Below, in pieces: positions 32,644 through 40,939 of a stretch of DNA of 63,270 bases. Within the stretch, counting starts at the first letter, position 1. Every line of letters begins with the position of its first letter. The stretch covers positions 1 through 63,270 of the forward strand of contig CANDBT010000027.1 of NCBI GenBank assembly GCA_947383005.1. The letters run 5' to 3'. The DNA is from an uncultured bacterium. Its GTDB lineage: Bacteria; Bacillota; Clostridia; Lachnospirales; Lachnospiraceae. The translations under genes and the position numbers were made by a program. The notes below the pieces were generated by a model that was not told where the DNA came from, made no database searches, and saw only the letters and a program-made list of their open reading frames with translations.

Positions 32644-33552
32644 ATGGATAAAATTACGGTAAAAAATATTTGCGATTTCCTGAAATCCAGAGACATAGAA
32701 TATCGGCTTTCAAGTGATTCGCCTGTCACAATCACGGGTTTTTGCCCACTTAACAATCTAAAAGACCATTCCGTTACCTGGGTTCGATCAAACCACAAAT
32801 TGCCGATTGAGGAACTTAATTCTTATACAAATGTGCTCCTGTTTGCAGAATCAGGTATTGATGTTGGGAATGCTTTATTTCCGGTAATTTTTGTAAAGGA
32901 AGTCCAGAGAATATTTTTCCGTGTGACTGAGAGGTTCTTTGGGGAGTTAAACCCGGAAAAGAAAGTTGAGAGAATAGAACCATCAGCTATTGTGGAAACA
33001 TCATCGATTGGGTCCGGAGTTTATGTGGGGCATCATAGCTATATATCAGAACAAGCTGCTATTGGAAATAATGTCACCATTATGCATAATGTGACAATTG
33101 ATGGGAAGATAGAGATTGGAGATAACTGTTTTATTGAGTCTGGTACAGTTATTGGCGCATGTGGATTTGGGTATATGGCCAATGAAGAGGGTAATCAGGA
33201 GATTGTGCCACATTATGCTGGTGTGCGAATAGGCAAAAACGTACGTATTGGTGCAAACTGTACGATAATCCGAGGGTGTCTTGCGGATACGGTTATAGAG
33301 GATGACGTAAAGATTGCTGATCTTGTGTGCATAAGTCATAACGATATCATTAAGAAAGGCGCAATGATTACTTGTGGAACCGTTATTGCTGGCAGCACAA
33401 CGGTAGGAGAAAGAGTGTGGATGGCTCCAGGTGTTGTGGTGAGCAATGGTGTGGAGATCGGTGATGATGCGTATGTTGGAATCGGCAGCGTGGTGCCTGC
33501 AAGGATTAGGAAAGGTAAGAAAGTATTTGGCAATCCGGCAAAATACATATAA
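32644..33552 (+). CDS. LpxD-like hexapeptide-repeat N/O-acyltransferase
   Basis: A 302-residue left-handed beta-helix protein. An N-terminal alpha/beta domain (1-100) resembling the uridine-binding part of LpxD is followed by many isoleucine-rich hexads (for example AAIGNNVTIMHNVTIDGKIE and VEIGDDAYVGIGSVVPARIR). In a Gram-positive cell without lipid A this is likely a sugar-nucleotide N-acyltransferase acting on the amine made by the upstream aminotransferase. The acyl donor could be acyl-ACP, as for LpxD, and two ACP genes lie in this locus. Confidence 0.78.
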   Translation: MDKITVKNICDFLKSRDIEYRLSSDSPVTITGFCPLNNLKDHSVTWVRSNHKLPIEELNSYTNVLLFAESGIDVGNALFPVIFVKEVQRIFFRVTERFFGELNPEKKVERIEPSAIVETSSIGSGVYVGHHSYISEQAAIGNNVTIMHNVTIDGKIEIGDNCFIESGTVIGACGFGYMANEEGNQEIVPHYAGVRIGKNVRIGANCTIIRGCLADTVIEDDVKIADLVCISHNDIIKKGAMITCGTVIAGSTTVGERVWMAPGVVVSNGVEIGDDAYVGIGSVVPARIRKGKKVFGNPAKYI

Positions 33553-33569
33553 AGAGGAGAATGAAGGTG

Positions 33570-34208
33570 ATGCCAAAGGCCAAAAAAACGGTTTATACGA
33601 ATGTGATAAAGAGATTGTTTGATATAATCCTCAGTCTTATAGCAATTATCATTCTGAGCCCAATTTTGATTACTGTCTCGATAATTGAAATGATAGTCCA
33701 TGGCCGTCCGATTTTGTTTGCGCAAGAAAGGCCGGGAAAAGACTGCAAGGTTTTCAAAATATATAAGTTTCGGTCCATGACAAATGAAACGGATGAGACG
33801 GGGCAGCTTTTGCCAGAAGAACAAAGGCTGACCAAGTTTGGGAAGATCATCAGGAAGTTATCAATAGATGAGCTGCCTGAACTTTTCTGTATTCTCACTG
33901 GAAAAATGAGCATTATTGGGCCAAGGCCGCTATTGGTGAAGTATTTACCACTATACAGTGAGCGGCATATGCATCGTCATGATGTAAGGCCGGGTCTTGC
34001 GTGCTATTCGTTAAAGCCCATGAAGACATGGACATGGAATGATCAGTTTGAAAATGATATTTGGTATATAGAAAACTGTAGTTTTCTTGTGGATTTGAAA
34101 ATGATGTTTGTAGTTGCCAAGCAGGCTCTTCATGGCAGTGAATCCAGGGCAAATGATCTTAGAGGAGAGTTTGATGGACAAAATTTATACCAAGGTTCAA
34201 ATCTGTAG
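33570..34208 (+). CDS. undecaprenyl-phosphate sugar phosphotransferase (initiating enzyme of locus 2)
   Basis: A 212-residue monotopic phosphoglycosyl transferase with one N-terminal membrane helix (IILSLIAIIILSPILITVSI) and the motifs FAQERPGKDCKVFKIYKFRS, SIDELPELFCILTGKMSIIG and GPRPLLVKYLPLYS. It starts repeat-unit assembly for locus 2, so both loci are self-sufficient. ATG 33570 has AGGAG ten bases before it; ATG 33561 lies only one base from the same site. Confidence 0.88.
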   Translation: MPKAKKTVYTNVIKRLFDIILSLIAIIILSPILITVSIIEMIVHGRPILFAQERPGKDCKVFKIYKFRSMTNETDETGQLLPEEQRLTKFGKIIRKLSIDELPELFCILTGKMSIIGPRPLLVKYLPLYSERHMHRHDVRPGLACYSLKPMKTWTWNDQFENDIWYIENCSFLVDLKMMFVVAKQALHGSESRANDLRGEFDGQNLYQGSNL

Positions 34209-34219
34209 GGAAACCATTT

Positions 34220-34297
34220 GCACACAGTAGAGAAACGGTTTGGCGTTTAAAAGATAATGCACACAGTAGAGAAATGGTTTGGCGTTTAAAAGATAAT
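34220..34297 (+). repeat. 39-bp tandem duplication in the intergenic region before the first ACP gene
   Basis: Two head-to-tail 39-base copies (34220-34258 and 34259-34297) start GCACACAGTAGAGAAA and end AAAAGATAAT, differing at one base. They lie between the sugar transferase and the ACP gene. They may alter mRNA stability or reflect recent slippage; no function is visible. Confidence 0.85.
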
Positions 34298-34321
34298 CCG
34301 TGTTAAGAGAGGCGAGAATCA

Positions 34322-34528
34322 ATGGAACAGAAATTTTTGGATTTTGTTGCGGAAATCATGGAAGTAGATGAGGTATCCATGACTATGTCTTATAACGAAG
34401 GGAAATGGGATTCCCTTATGATGCTCACGCTTGTTATGGAACTGGAAGCGGAGTATGGCGTGTCCATTCCTATGGAGAATCTGGGCAATGTGAAGACATT
34501 GGCTGATCTATATAAACTTGTGAATTAA
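34322..34528 (+). CDS. acyl carrier protein (first)
   Basis: A 68-residue ACP with the phosphopantetheine site WDSLMML (Ser31), acidic helix II and VSIPMENLGNVKTLADL as helices III and IV. It is directly followed by the FkbH-like gene. FkbH proteins load a glyceryl unit from 1,3-bisphosphoglycerate onto such a carrier, so this ACP probably carries a glyceryl or similar short acyl group. Confidence 0.88.
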   Translation: MEQKFLDFVAEIMEVDEVSMTMSYNEGKWDSLMMLTLVMELEAEYGVSIPMENLGNVKTLADLYKLVN

Positions 34529-34584
34529 CCATATCAGGGCAATTGAGATGCCTTGTTGCTAACAGAAAGGGAGACTAGCTGATA

Positions 34585-36231
34585 ATGCCTGATTCAAAAA
34601 AGAAAATAGTGCTATTATCGAACATAACTGTCGGCCTGCTTATAAGCAAGCTGTGCAGGAAATATGACTTTTACCAGCCGGAAGGCTATGACACATGGGT
34701 GCAGGAAGTGATAAATCCATCGGCCGGACTATATAGTTTTGGCGCTGATGCTGTTGTTGTCCTGTTGGATGGCACAGAGGCGAGAAACTGGAAGAGCGTG
34801 GAGGAGGGGAGCGGGAGGCTGGGTTTGTGGAAACAGGCCGTCAGCACCCTGGTATTTAATATCACAACGCTACCCATATTTGTCTCAACCATTGATATCC
34901 GTGAGAACCGAATTAAGTCATTGTCAGAGCGAAAGCACAGGTATGAGTGGGGCAATGAATGGTATCAGTTCGTACAAGGGTTGGCAGAGCGTAAGGGCAA
35001 TGTATATATCTTTGACCTTGCTGACACGATTTCAGAAATCGGACGGAAGCAGTTCTACTCCAATAAGATGTGGTACATGGGCAGCGTGCCGTATTCCAGG
35101 GATGGCCTGAATGCGGTGGCAACAGAGATAAACAGGGTACTTGGCTCTGCGTTCAGTTCCCGTAAAAAGATTATTGCTTTAGACCTTGATGATACTCTCT
35201 GGGGCGGCATAATCGGTGAAGATGGCATTGACGGAATTGAGCTTTCTGACCATAAAGAAGGCCAGAGATATTATGATTTCCAACGGCAGATGCTTGAAAT
35301 GAAGAACCGCGGCATTGTGCTTGCGATAAATAGCAAAAACAACTTAGAAGATGCTGAGGCAGCGATCCAGGGGCATCCGGCTATGCTTCTTAGGGATGAA
35401 GATTTTGTGAGCCGCAAGATTAATTGGGAGAACAAGGCCATCAACCTGAAAGCTATGGAAAGTGAACTGAATATCACAGAGGGCGGTTTCATCTTTATCG
35501 ATGATAATCCGGTACAAAGGGAGACGGTAAAGGGCGAATGCCCGGAGATGCTGGTTCCTGATTTCCCGGAGGATACGACGGAGTTATTGACGTTCGCAGA
35601 GGATATCTGGTTCGACTATTGCAGGCCACTGAGGGTATTAGGCGAGGATCGGAAAAAGACGCAAATGTACCAGAATGAGGCGAAGCGCAAGCAGGAAATG
35701 AGTGTGAGCTTTAACCTGGATGAGTATATAGCAAAGCTTGAGATGGCCGTTGACATCCACAGGATGAGAGAGTCAGAGATTGAGCGCGTGGTGCAGTTGA
35801 TCAACAAAACAAACCAGTTTAACGTAACCACAAAACGATATATACGCGCCGAAGTCGAGGCGATTGCCGCAAACCCAAATAACGCTATCTATGTTGCCTA
35901 CAGCTCCGACAAATATGGTGACAGCGGTTTGGTCAGTGTGGTTATTCTGATTGGGGATGGGTCAGACGCCCGCATTGATACATTCCTGATGTCCTGCCGT
36001 GTCATGGGAAGAAAGCTGGAGGATGTGATGATCAATGAAATTGCCGCGAAGTATGGCGGTAAGTTGACTGGCGAATTCATTCCCACAGCTAAAAACGCTC
36101 CGGTAAAGGAACTGTACGACAGGCTGGGATTTGAGATGGTTGCAGACGAGGACGGCCACAGGATATATGAGCTGAAGGAATACCAGAAGAAGGCATTTGA
36201 ATCCTATAAAGAGATAAAGTTTGAAGGCTGA
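34585..36231 (+). CDS. FkbH-like HAD phosphatase/acyl-ACP-forming enzyme
   Basis: A 548-residue FkbH-family protein. The N-terminal 190 residues form the family-specific domain; the HAD-IIIC core has the nucleophile motif ALDLDDTLWGG at 198-208 (Asp200) and GGFIFIDDNPVQRE; the C-terminal 150 residues (FNVTTKRYIRAEVEA, MSCRVMGRKLEDVMINEI) form a GNAT-like acyltransferase domain. In polyketide systems FkbH makes glyceryl-ACP, and relatives make lactyl-ACP. Here it probably charges the adjacent ACP with a hydroxyacid for sugar decoration. Confidence 0.85.
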   Translation: MPDSKKKIVLLSNITVGLLISKLCRKYDFYQPEGYDTWVQEVINPSAGLYSFGADAVVVLLDGTEARNWKSVEEGSGRLGLWKQAVSTLVFNITTLPIFVSTIDIRENRIKSLSERKHRYEWGNEWYQFVQGLAERKGNVYIFDLADTISEIGRKQFYSNKMWYMGSVPYSRDGLNAVATEINRVLGSAFSSRKKIIALDLDDTLWGGIIGEDGIDGIELSDHKEGQRYYDFQRQMLEMKNRGIVLAINSKNNLEDAEAAIQGHPAMLLRDEDFVSRKINWENKAINLKAMESELNITEGGFIFIDDNPVQRETVKGECPEMLVPDFPEDTTELLTFAEDIWFDYCRPLRVLGEDRKKTQMYQNEAKRKQEMSVSFNLDEYIAKLEMAVDIHRMRESEIERVVQLINKTNQFNVTTKRYIRAEVEAIAANPNNAIYVAYSSDKYGDSGLVSVVILIGDGSDARIDTFLMSCRVMGRKLEDVMINEIAAKYGGKLTGEFIPTAKNAPVKELYDRLGFEMVADEDGHRIYELKEYQKKAFESYKEIKFEG

Positions 36232-36251
36232 ACGAGACGAGGATTGAAGGG

Positions 36252-36692
36252 ATGAAAATTGACCATATAGGATATGCGGTCAAACGGATAGACAGGGCAT
36301 TGAATGTATTTGAGAAGCTGGGCTTTGTGTTTGGACAGGTAATTGATGATGCGGAGCGAAACGTAAAACTGGCGTTTGGTGAGAAGGACGGCTACAGAAT
36401 TGAACTTGTGGCTCCTTTGGATAAGAAGGCAGAGTCGCCGGTTGACCGGTATCTGAGTAATGCTGCCGGGACTCCATACCATATCTGTTATCAGAGTGAA
36501 GAACTGGATAGGGATGTGGAGAAATTGGAGAAACAAGGGTTTAAGGTTGTTATCAAACCCAGGGCGGCGATAGCGTTTGGTGGCAGAAGGGTTGTGTTCA
36601 TGATGAATATTGGCTTTGGATTGATGGAGATTGTGGAAAAAGCGAGTAATAGTAATTATGGATTTCAAACGAAGAAGGAGACAGTCATGTAA
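36252..36692 (+). CDS. VOC/glyoxalase-superfamily protein
   Basis: A 146-residue vicinal-oxygen-chelate protein resembling methylmalonyl-CoA epimerase: KIDHIGYAVKRIDRALNVFE, RIELVAPLDKKAESPVDRYL and GTPYHICYQSEELDRDVEKL provide the usual metal ligands H5, E52 or so, and H77. It sits between the FkbH-like gene and a deacetylase, overlapping the latter by one base. It may epimerise or isomerise the ACP-bound acyl group; this is inference from context. Confidence 0.78.
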   Translation: MKIDHIGYAVKRIDRALNVFEKLGFVFGQVIDDAERNVKLAFGEKDGYRIELVAPLDKKAESPVDRYLSNAAGTPYHICYQSEELDRDVEKLEKQGFKVVIKPRAAIAFGGRRVVFMMNIGFGLMEIVEKASNSNYGFQTKKETVM

Positions 36693-37342
36693 TGAAGATA
36701 TTGGTGTTTGCCCCTCATAATGATGATGAGGTCTTAGGCGTTGGAGGAACAATTGCGAAATATGTGGCTGCCGGGCACACGGTTTATGTTTGTGAGGTAA
36801 CATGTGGGGGAAACTATAAACCAATCCAGGAAGAAGCGAAAGCGGCACATGAACTTTTGGGTATTAAAAAAACCATCTTTTTAGATTTGCCTGTCGTGGA
36901 ACTCAAAAATTTATCACCAAAGGAACTTAACAAGTCAATCGGAGATGTTGTAAACAAGATAAGGCCCGATGTTGTATATACTCCGTTTATTGGAGATATG
37001 CACATTGATCATAAAGAGGTTACGGAGAGTGTTCTTGTTGCTGTAAGACCCGTGAACGGTTGTTCAGTAAAAACAGTTTATATGTATGAAACGCTTTCAG
37101 AGACAGGTTGGAATATTCCGTCCGGTGAAAGGACTTTTAGTCCGAACACATGGATCGATGTTACGGATACTCTTGAGCAGAAAATTAAGGCGATGGAATG
37201 TTATCGTACCCAGCTCAAAGAGTACCCTAATCCCAGGTCATTAGATGGGATTCGTGCCTTGGCAATGTTCAGAGGGTCTACGATTAGTGTGAAATATGCG
37301 GAAGCATTTATGATGATCCGTTGTGTTATAGGGAATATCTGA
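36692..37342 (+). CDS. PIG-L/LmbE-family N-deacetylase (locus 2)
   Basis: A 216-residue zinc deacetylase with FAPHNDDEVLGVGG (HNDDE instead of the usual HPDDE) at residues 6-19 and GDMHIDHKEVT as the second metal site. It likely removes an acetyl group from an amino sugar so that another acyl group can be added by one of the acyltransferases of this locus. It overlaps the preceding gene's stop, showing coupled translation, and its own end overlaps the next reading frame. Confidence 0.84.
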   Translation: MKILVFAPHNDDEVLGVGGTIAKYVAAGHTVYVCEVTCGGNYKPIQEEAKAAHELLGIKKTIFLDLPVVELKNLSPKELNKSIGDVVNKIRPDVVYTPFIGDMHIDHKEVTESVLVAVRPVNGCSVKTVYMYETLSETGWNIPSGERTFSPNTWIDVTDTLEQKIKAMECYRTQLKEYPNPRSLDGIRALAMFRGSTISVKYAEAFMMIRCVIGNI

Positions 37343-37931
37343 AGGGCGGAAAGGGTAAATGGTACGGTGATATGAATTGGGCTCGCATTTATCATTCGGC
37401 TAGAATGTGTTTGATTTTATCTGCTATTGACAGAGCAAAATACTTAAAGAAACATAATATTCTCTATCATATGGGTGATAATTGCATGGTAATGTTCCGC
37501 AAAATCCCATTATATCCTAAATTGATTTCCATTGGGAACAATGTGTGGGTAGCATCCAATGTGCATTTTACGCCCCATGATGTGATTCATCAAATGCTTA
37601 ACAATCTATATGACGGTTATACTTTTCAAGAAAATATAGGCGGTATCAGGATAAAGGATAATTGTTTTATAGGCACAGATAAGATACCATAATTCTCCCG
37701 AATGTGTCAATTGGGCCCAATGCAGTGATTGCTGCAGGCTCTGTAATCAATAAAAGTGTTGGGGGTGGGGTATACGGCGGCGTTCCTGCAAAGTACATTT
37801 GTTCATTAGATGAATTGGCAGATAAAAGAAAAAGGTATAATGATTTTATTGTGGAAAAGAGAAATGGAGAATTAACCGACAAAATAATTGAGAATTGCTG
37901 GAAACGTTTTACGGAAAAAAATGGAGATTGA
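37321..37931 (+). pseudogene. hexapeptide-repeat acetyltransferase broken by a 5-bp duplication
   Basis: The frame from TTG 37321 (or ATG 37372) encodes NNVWVASNVHFTPHDV and KDNCFIGTD, then stops. Removing five bases (aagat, about 37681-37685, a tandem copy of cagat/aagat) restores GTDTIILPNVSIGPNAVIAA and continues in frame to VYGGVPAKYICSLDEL, the normal end of a maltose-acetyltransferase-like protein. The repaired protein would have about 200 residues. This is a recent small insertion; it could revert by slippage, or the gene may be dead. Confidence 0.85.
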
Positions 37932-37932
37932 T

Positions 37933-38676
37933 ATGCTAAAGCACAAAAATGCAATTGTGACAGGCGCCGGAAGCGGGATTGGCTTTGCCATCCTAAGCAA
38001 ATTTGCCGAGAATGGCGCTAATGTGTGGGCTTTCGTTCATAAGCAAACTTCGGAGCTTGAAGAACAGCTTAATCAGATAGCCCAGAAGAATGATGTCTGG
38101 ATCAGGCCGGTAGAATTTGACTTGATGGATGAGGGGACGGTAAAAAAGTCAGTTAAGCAGGTTCTGTCTGAAAGCGGGAAAGTAGATATTCTTGTAAACT
38201 GTGCAGGAATAGTAAATGCGAAAACTTTGGGTATGACATCTTTAGATGAAATGCGGCAGTCAATGAATGCGAATTTCTTTATGCCTTCACTAATTATGCA
38301 GTTGGTGTCGCGAAAAATGATGCGGCAAAAATCGGGCAATATGATTAACGTAATTTCCAGGGCCGCACCGGAATACAGGCCGGGGGCTTATGCCTACGGT
38401 TCCAGCAAAATGGCTCTGCTGTGGGGAACAAAAGCCGCGGGCAGGGAGCTGGCACCATATGGCATCCGGGTAAACGGTATTGCGCCGGGATTGACAGAAA
38501 CCAAATTAGGAACGGGCAGGCAGTCGGAAGAGGACATTGAGCGGTACGTCAGCGCGAACAATATTAAGCGCCCTGCACAGCCTGATGAGATTGCGGATAC
38601 AGTACTATATCTTGCCTCGGATATGTCGTCATATGTATCCGGCCAGATTATCAATTGTGACGGCGGGCGGTATTAG
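37933..38676 (+). CDS. short-chain dehydrogenase/reductase (FabG-like)
   Basis: A 247-residue classical SDR: VTGAGSGIGFAILSKF, VNCAG, the catalytic serine in VISRAAPEYRPGAYAYG with YGSSKMALLWG, and IAPGLTETKL, ending NCDGGRY. It resembles 3-oxoacyl-ACP reductases, and the locus has two ACPs, so reduction of an acyl-ACP keto group is possible; a sugar ketone is the alternative. ATG 37933 follows GGAG six bases upstream. Its stop TAG is the first three bases of an intergenic repeat. Confidence 0.83.
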   Translation: MLKHKNAIVTGAGSGIGFAILSKFAENGANVWAFVHKQTSELEEQLNQIAQKNDVWIRPVEFDLMDEGTVKKSVKQVLSESGKVDILVNCAGIVNAKTLGMTSLDEMRQSMNANFFMPSLIMQLVSRKMMRQKSGNMINVISRAAPEYRPGAYAYGSSKMALLWGTKAAGRELAPYGIRVNGIAPGLTETKLGTGRQSEEDIERYVSANNIKRPAQPDEIADTVLYLASDMSSYVSGQIINCDGGRY

Positions 38677-38735
38677 TACTACCTTGCGGAAATTTCAGTG
38701 AATTCGGCACTCGCTATTTCCGCAATGCAGTACTA
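38674..38735. repeat. TAGTACT-bounded palindromic intergenic element, short copy
   Basis: A 62-bp element whose ends TAGTACTACCTTGCGGAAAT and ATTTCCGCAATGCAGTACTA pair at 18 of 20 positions. It supplies the stop codon of the gene upstream and ends 28 bases before the next start. Its interior (GCGAGTGCCGAATTCAC when read on the minus strand) recurs in the element at 40460-40675. Confidence 0.8.
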
Positions 38736-38763
38736 GTTTTTTAAGGATATGGAGGCCAGAATT

Positions 38764-39417
38764 ATGGTACTAGCGGTTTTTGGAGCCAGCGGGCAAGGAA
38801 AAGAAGTCCGGGAAATTGCGGAATATCAAAATGCTGTTGAGAATAAATGGGAGAAAATCATCTTCATTGACGACAATAAGCCGGAAGGTGAATTTATGGG
38901 CCTCGAGATGATGCAGTTAAATACTGCCATTGAGAAATATAAAAGGATTGAATTTGTGATCGCAGTAGGAGAACCAAAAACAAAAAAGAAAATATATGAA
39001 CGTTTATTATCGTTAAACTGTGAATTGGGAAATGTAGTTTCGCCCGATAGCCAAGTAAGCCCTTATTGCAGGCTGGGCAGAGGAATTGTGGTAAAACGGG
39101 GGGCCATTATAAGCGCGGATGCAGAAATCGGAGATGATACAACGATTCAGTCGTATGCCTGCATTGGACATGATGCGGTAATCGGAAAGCATTGCCAAAT
39201 TTCCACTCACGTTGATATTGGCGGACAGACAATAGTTGGTGATTGTGTGTTTGTTGGATTAAATGCCCCTGTCAGGGAACTGCTGACAATTGGAGATAAT
39301 GCTATTATTTCTGCCGGAGCGGTAGTCTTGAAAAACGTGGAGGCTAATGTAACCGTGATGGGAAATCCGGCCCGTGTGATTTCACGAAATGATGAGGGCG
39401 GCAGAGTATTTCATTGA
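38764..39417 (+). CDS. NeuD/PglD-family sugar acetyltransferase
   Basis: A 217-residue protein with an N-terminal Rossmann-like sugar-nucleotide domain (AVFGASGQGKEVREIA, IIFIDDNKPEGEFMG) and a C-terminal left-handed beta-helix with the catalytic histidine in CIGHDAVIGKHCQISTHVDI. PglD acetylates the 4-amine of UDP-4-amino-4,6-dideoxy-GlcNAc; NeuD acetylates sialic acid. With the aminotransferase at 31343 the PglD role is the better guess, but NeuB follows directly. ATG 38764 follows GGAGG by eight bases. Confidence 0.85.
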   Translation: MVLAVFGASGQGKEVREIAEYQNAVENKWEKIIFIDDNKPEGEFMGLEMMQLNTAIEKYKRIEFVIAVGEPKTKKKIYERLLSLNCELGNVVSPDSQVSPYCRLGRGIVVKRGAIISADAEIGDDTTIQSYACIGHDAVIGKHCQISTHVDIGGQTIVGDCVFVGLNAPVRELLTIGDNAIISAGAVVLKNVEANVTVMGNPARVISRNDEGGRVFH

Positions 39418-39430
39418 TGGGAGAAGTGTA

Positions 39431-40462
39431 ATGAACAGATTGGTATTTAGAGGCGGCAGAGTAATAGGAGACGGTGAACGGCCCTACATAGTAGCTGAAC
39501 TTAATTCCAGCCATAACGGAAAGGTTGAAATGGCAAAGCAGATGATTGATGCCGCGAAAGATTGTGGCTGTGATTGTGTGAAGTTCCAGTCGTGGTCGGC
39601 GGATTCACTGTATGCGGATGAGTATTATAAGAATAATCCCATTTCCAAAAGGATTGTGACGAGGTTTGCGTTGAAGCCGGATCAGCTTTTCGAATTAAGT
39701 GGCTATTGCAAAGAAGTGGGGATTGATTTCTCGTCCACGCCTTACTCGAAGGAAGAGGTGGATTTCCTGGCAGATAAGACAGATGCACCTTTTATCAAGA
39801 TAGCTTCCATGGAAATCAATAACTTAGCCTATTTGGGATACATAGGTGAAAAAGGTATTCCTATAGTGCTGTCCACAGGAATGTCAACGATTGATGAGAT
39901 CAGGGATGCGGTGAGTGTGATCGAGGCTACAGGGAATAAGCAGCTTTGCATCCTGCATTGTGTGTCTGTTTATCCTGCCCAGCCGGAAATCATTAACCTG
40001 AACAATATAGCCATGCTGCAGGAAGAGTTTCCGGATTATCCCATTGGATACTCCGACCACACGATTGGATATGAGGTCGCCTCTGCATCCATAGCGTTAG
40101 GCGCGGCACTTGTAGAGAAACATTTCACGCTTGACAATAAGAAGATGGGCATGGACAACAATATGGCGACGGAGCCAAAGGAGATGAAGAGCCTTGTTGA
40201 TGCCTGCCAGAGCGTATTCAGGGCGATGGGGGCCAAGGAGAAAAAATTGTTGGAAGGCGAAGAAGAGCAGCGGTTAAAGATGCGCAGAAGCCTTGTAACC
40301 ACCAGGGAGATTCATTGTGGGGCAGTTTTGGCAGCGGAAGATATAGAAGCAAAAAGACCTGGGGACGGAATCACTCCGGATCATCTGGGTGATGTAATAG
40401 GAAAGGTTGTGAATACAGATATTCCCAAAGGATATCGGATTAAACCAGAACATTTGTATTAG
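39431..40462 (+). CDS. neuB: NeuB-family nonulosonate synthase
   Basis: A 343-residue enzyme that condenses phosphoenolpyruvate with an aldehyde sugar. It has IVAELNSSHNGKVEMAKQMI, CDCVKFQSWSAD, FIKIASMEINNLAYL, LSTGMSTIDEI, HCVSVYPAQPEIINL and GYSDHTIGYEVASASIALGA, with the EKHFTLD motif, followed by a C-terminal SAF domain (RRSLVTTREIHCGAVL). No CMP-nonulosonate synthetase (NeuA) or NeuC-like hydrolysing epimerase occurs in the window, so the activating enzyme must be elsewhere or the product is used in another way. Confidence 0.88.
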   Translation: MNRLVFRGGRVIGDGERPYIVAELNSSHNGKVEMAKQMIDAAKDCGCDCVKFQSWSADSLYADEYYKNNPISKRIVTRFALKPDQLFELSGYCKEVGIDFSSTPYSKEEVDFLADKTDAPFIKIASMEINNLAYLGYIGEKGIPIVLSTGMSTIDEIRDAVSVIEATGNKQLCILHCVSVYPAQPEIINLNNIAMLQEEFPDYPIGYSDHTIGYEVASASIALGAALVEKHFTLDNKKMGMDNNMATEPKEMKSLVDACQSVFRAMGAKEKKLLEGEEEQRLKMRRSLVTTREIHCGAVLAAEDIEAKRPGDGITPDHLGDVIGKVVNTDIPKGYRIKPEHLY

Positions 40463-40675
40463 TACTGCATTGCGGAAATAATGGTGAATACAGTGCTTGA
40501 TATTTTCGTCATCTGTGCGTCTGCAAAGCGACGTTCTACACTCCGTTCCGGTCCTTGCTGAACAAGCGCCACTGGCGCTTAGCAACGTAGTGGTGCCTAC
40601 GTCTAGCTTTGCAGGCGTGCAGAGGGCGGAAATAGCGAGTGCCGAATTCACCGGAATTTCCGCAAGGCAGTACTA
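40460..40675 (+). repeat. TAGTACT-bounded element with a large structured insert
   Basis: A 216-bp element with the same ends as the short copy (19 of 20 paired positions). Inside, 40512-40529 and 40606-40623 form an 18-bp stem whose only deviations are three G-U pairs in the plus-strand RNA, enclosing GACGT/ACGTC and the hairpin AAGCGCC-ACT-GGCGCTT (40564-40580) with TTGCT/AGCAA below it. The wobble pairs favour a function as plus-strand RNA. It supplies the stop codon of neuB. Confidence 0.75.
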
Positions 40676-40696
40676 GATAACAAGGAGGAAGAAAAC

Positions 40697-40939
40697 ATGA
40701 GTAACTTGGAGAAATACAATGCTGCATTTATGGAGTGCCTGGAGATAACAGAAGGCCAGTTGGCCGGCCTTAAATACCAGGATATTACCGCATGGGATTC
40801 TGTCGGGCATATGGGGCTCATTGCTGCTCTTGAAGATGCGTTCGATATCATGTTTGACACGGATGATATCATTGACTTTAATTCTTATGAAAAAGGAAAG
40901 GAAATTCTTGCGAAAGATGAGTACGGGGTAGAGTTCTGA
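40697..40939 (+). CDS. acyl carrier protein (second)
   Basis: An 80-residue ACP with the phosphopantetheine site AWDSVGHMGL (Ser35) and typical acidic helices. It overlaps the next gene, an AMP-forming ligase, by one base, so the ligase probably loads this carrier. AAGGAGGAAG precedes the start. Confidence 0.88.
   Translation: MSNLEKYNAAFMECLEITEGQLAGLKYQDITAWDSVGHMGLIAALEDAFDIMFDTDDIIDFNSYEKGKEILAKDEYGVEF

Noticed and set aside
34220-34297. A CRISPR array start
   Set aside because: The two 39-base copies are directly adjacent with no spacer, and no cas gene is in the window.
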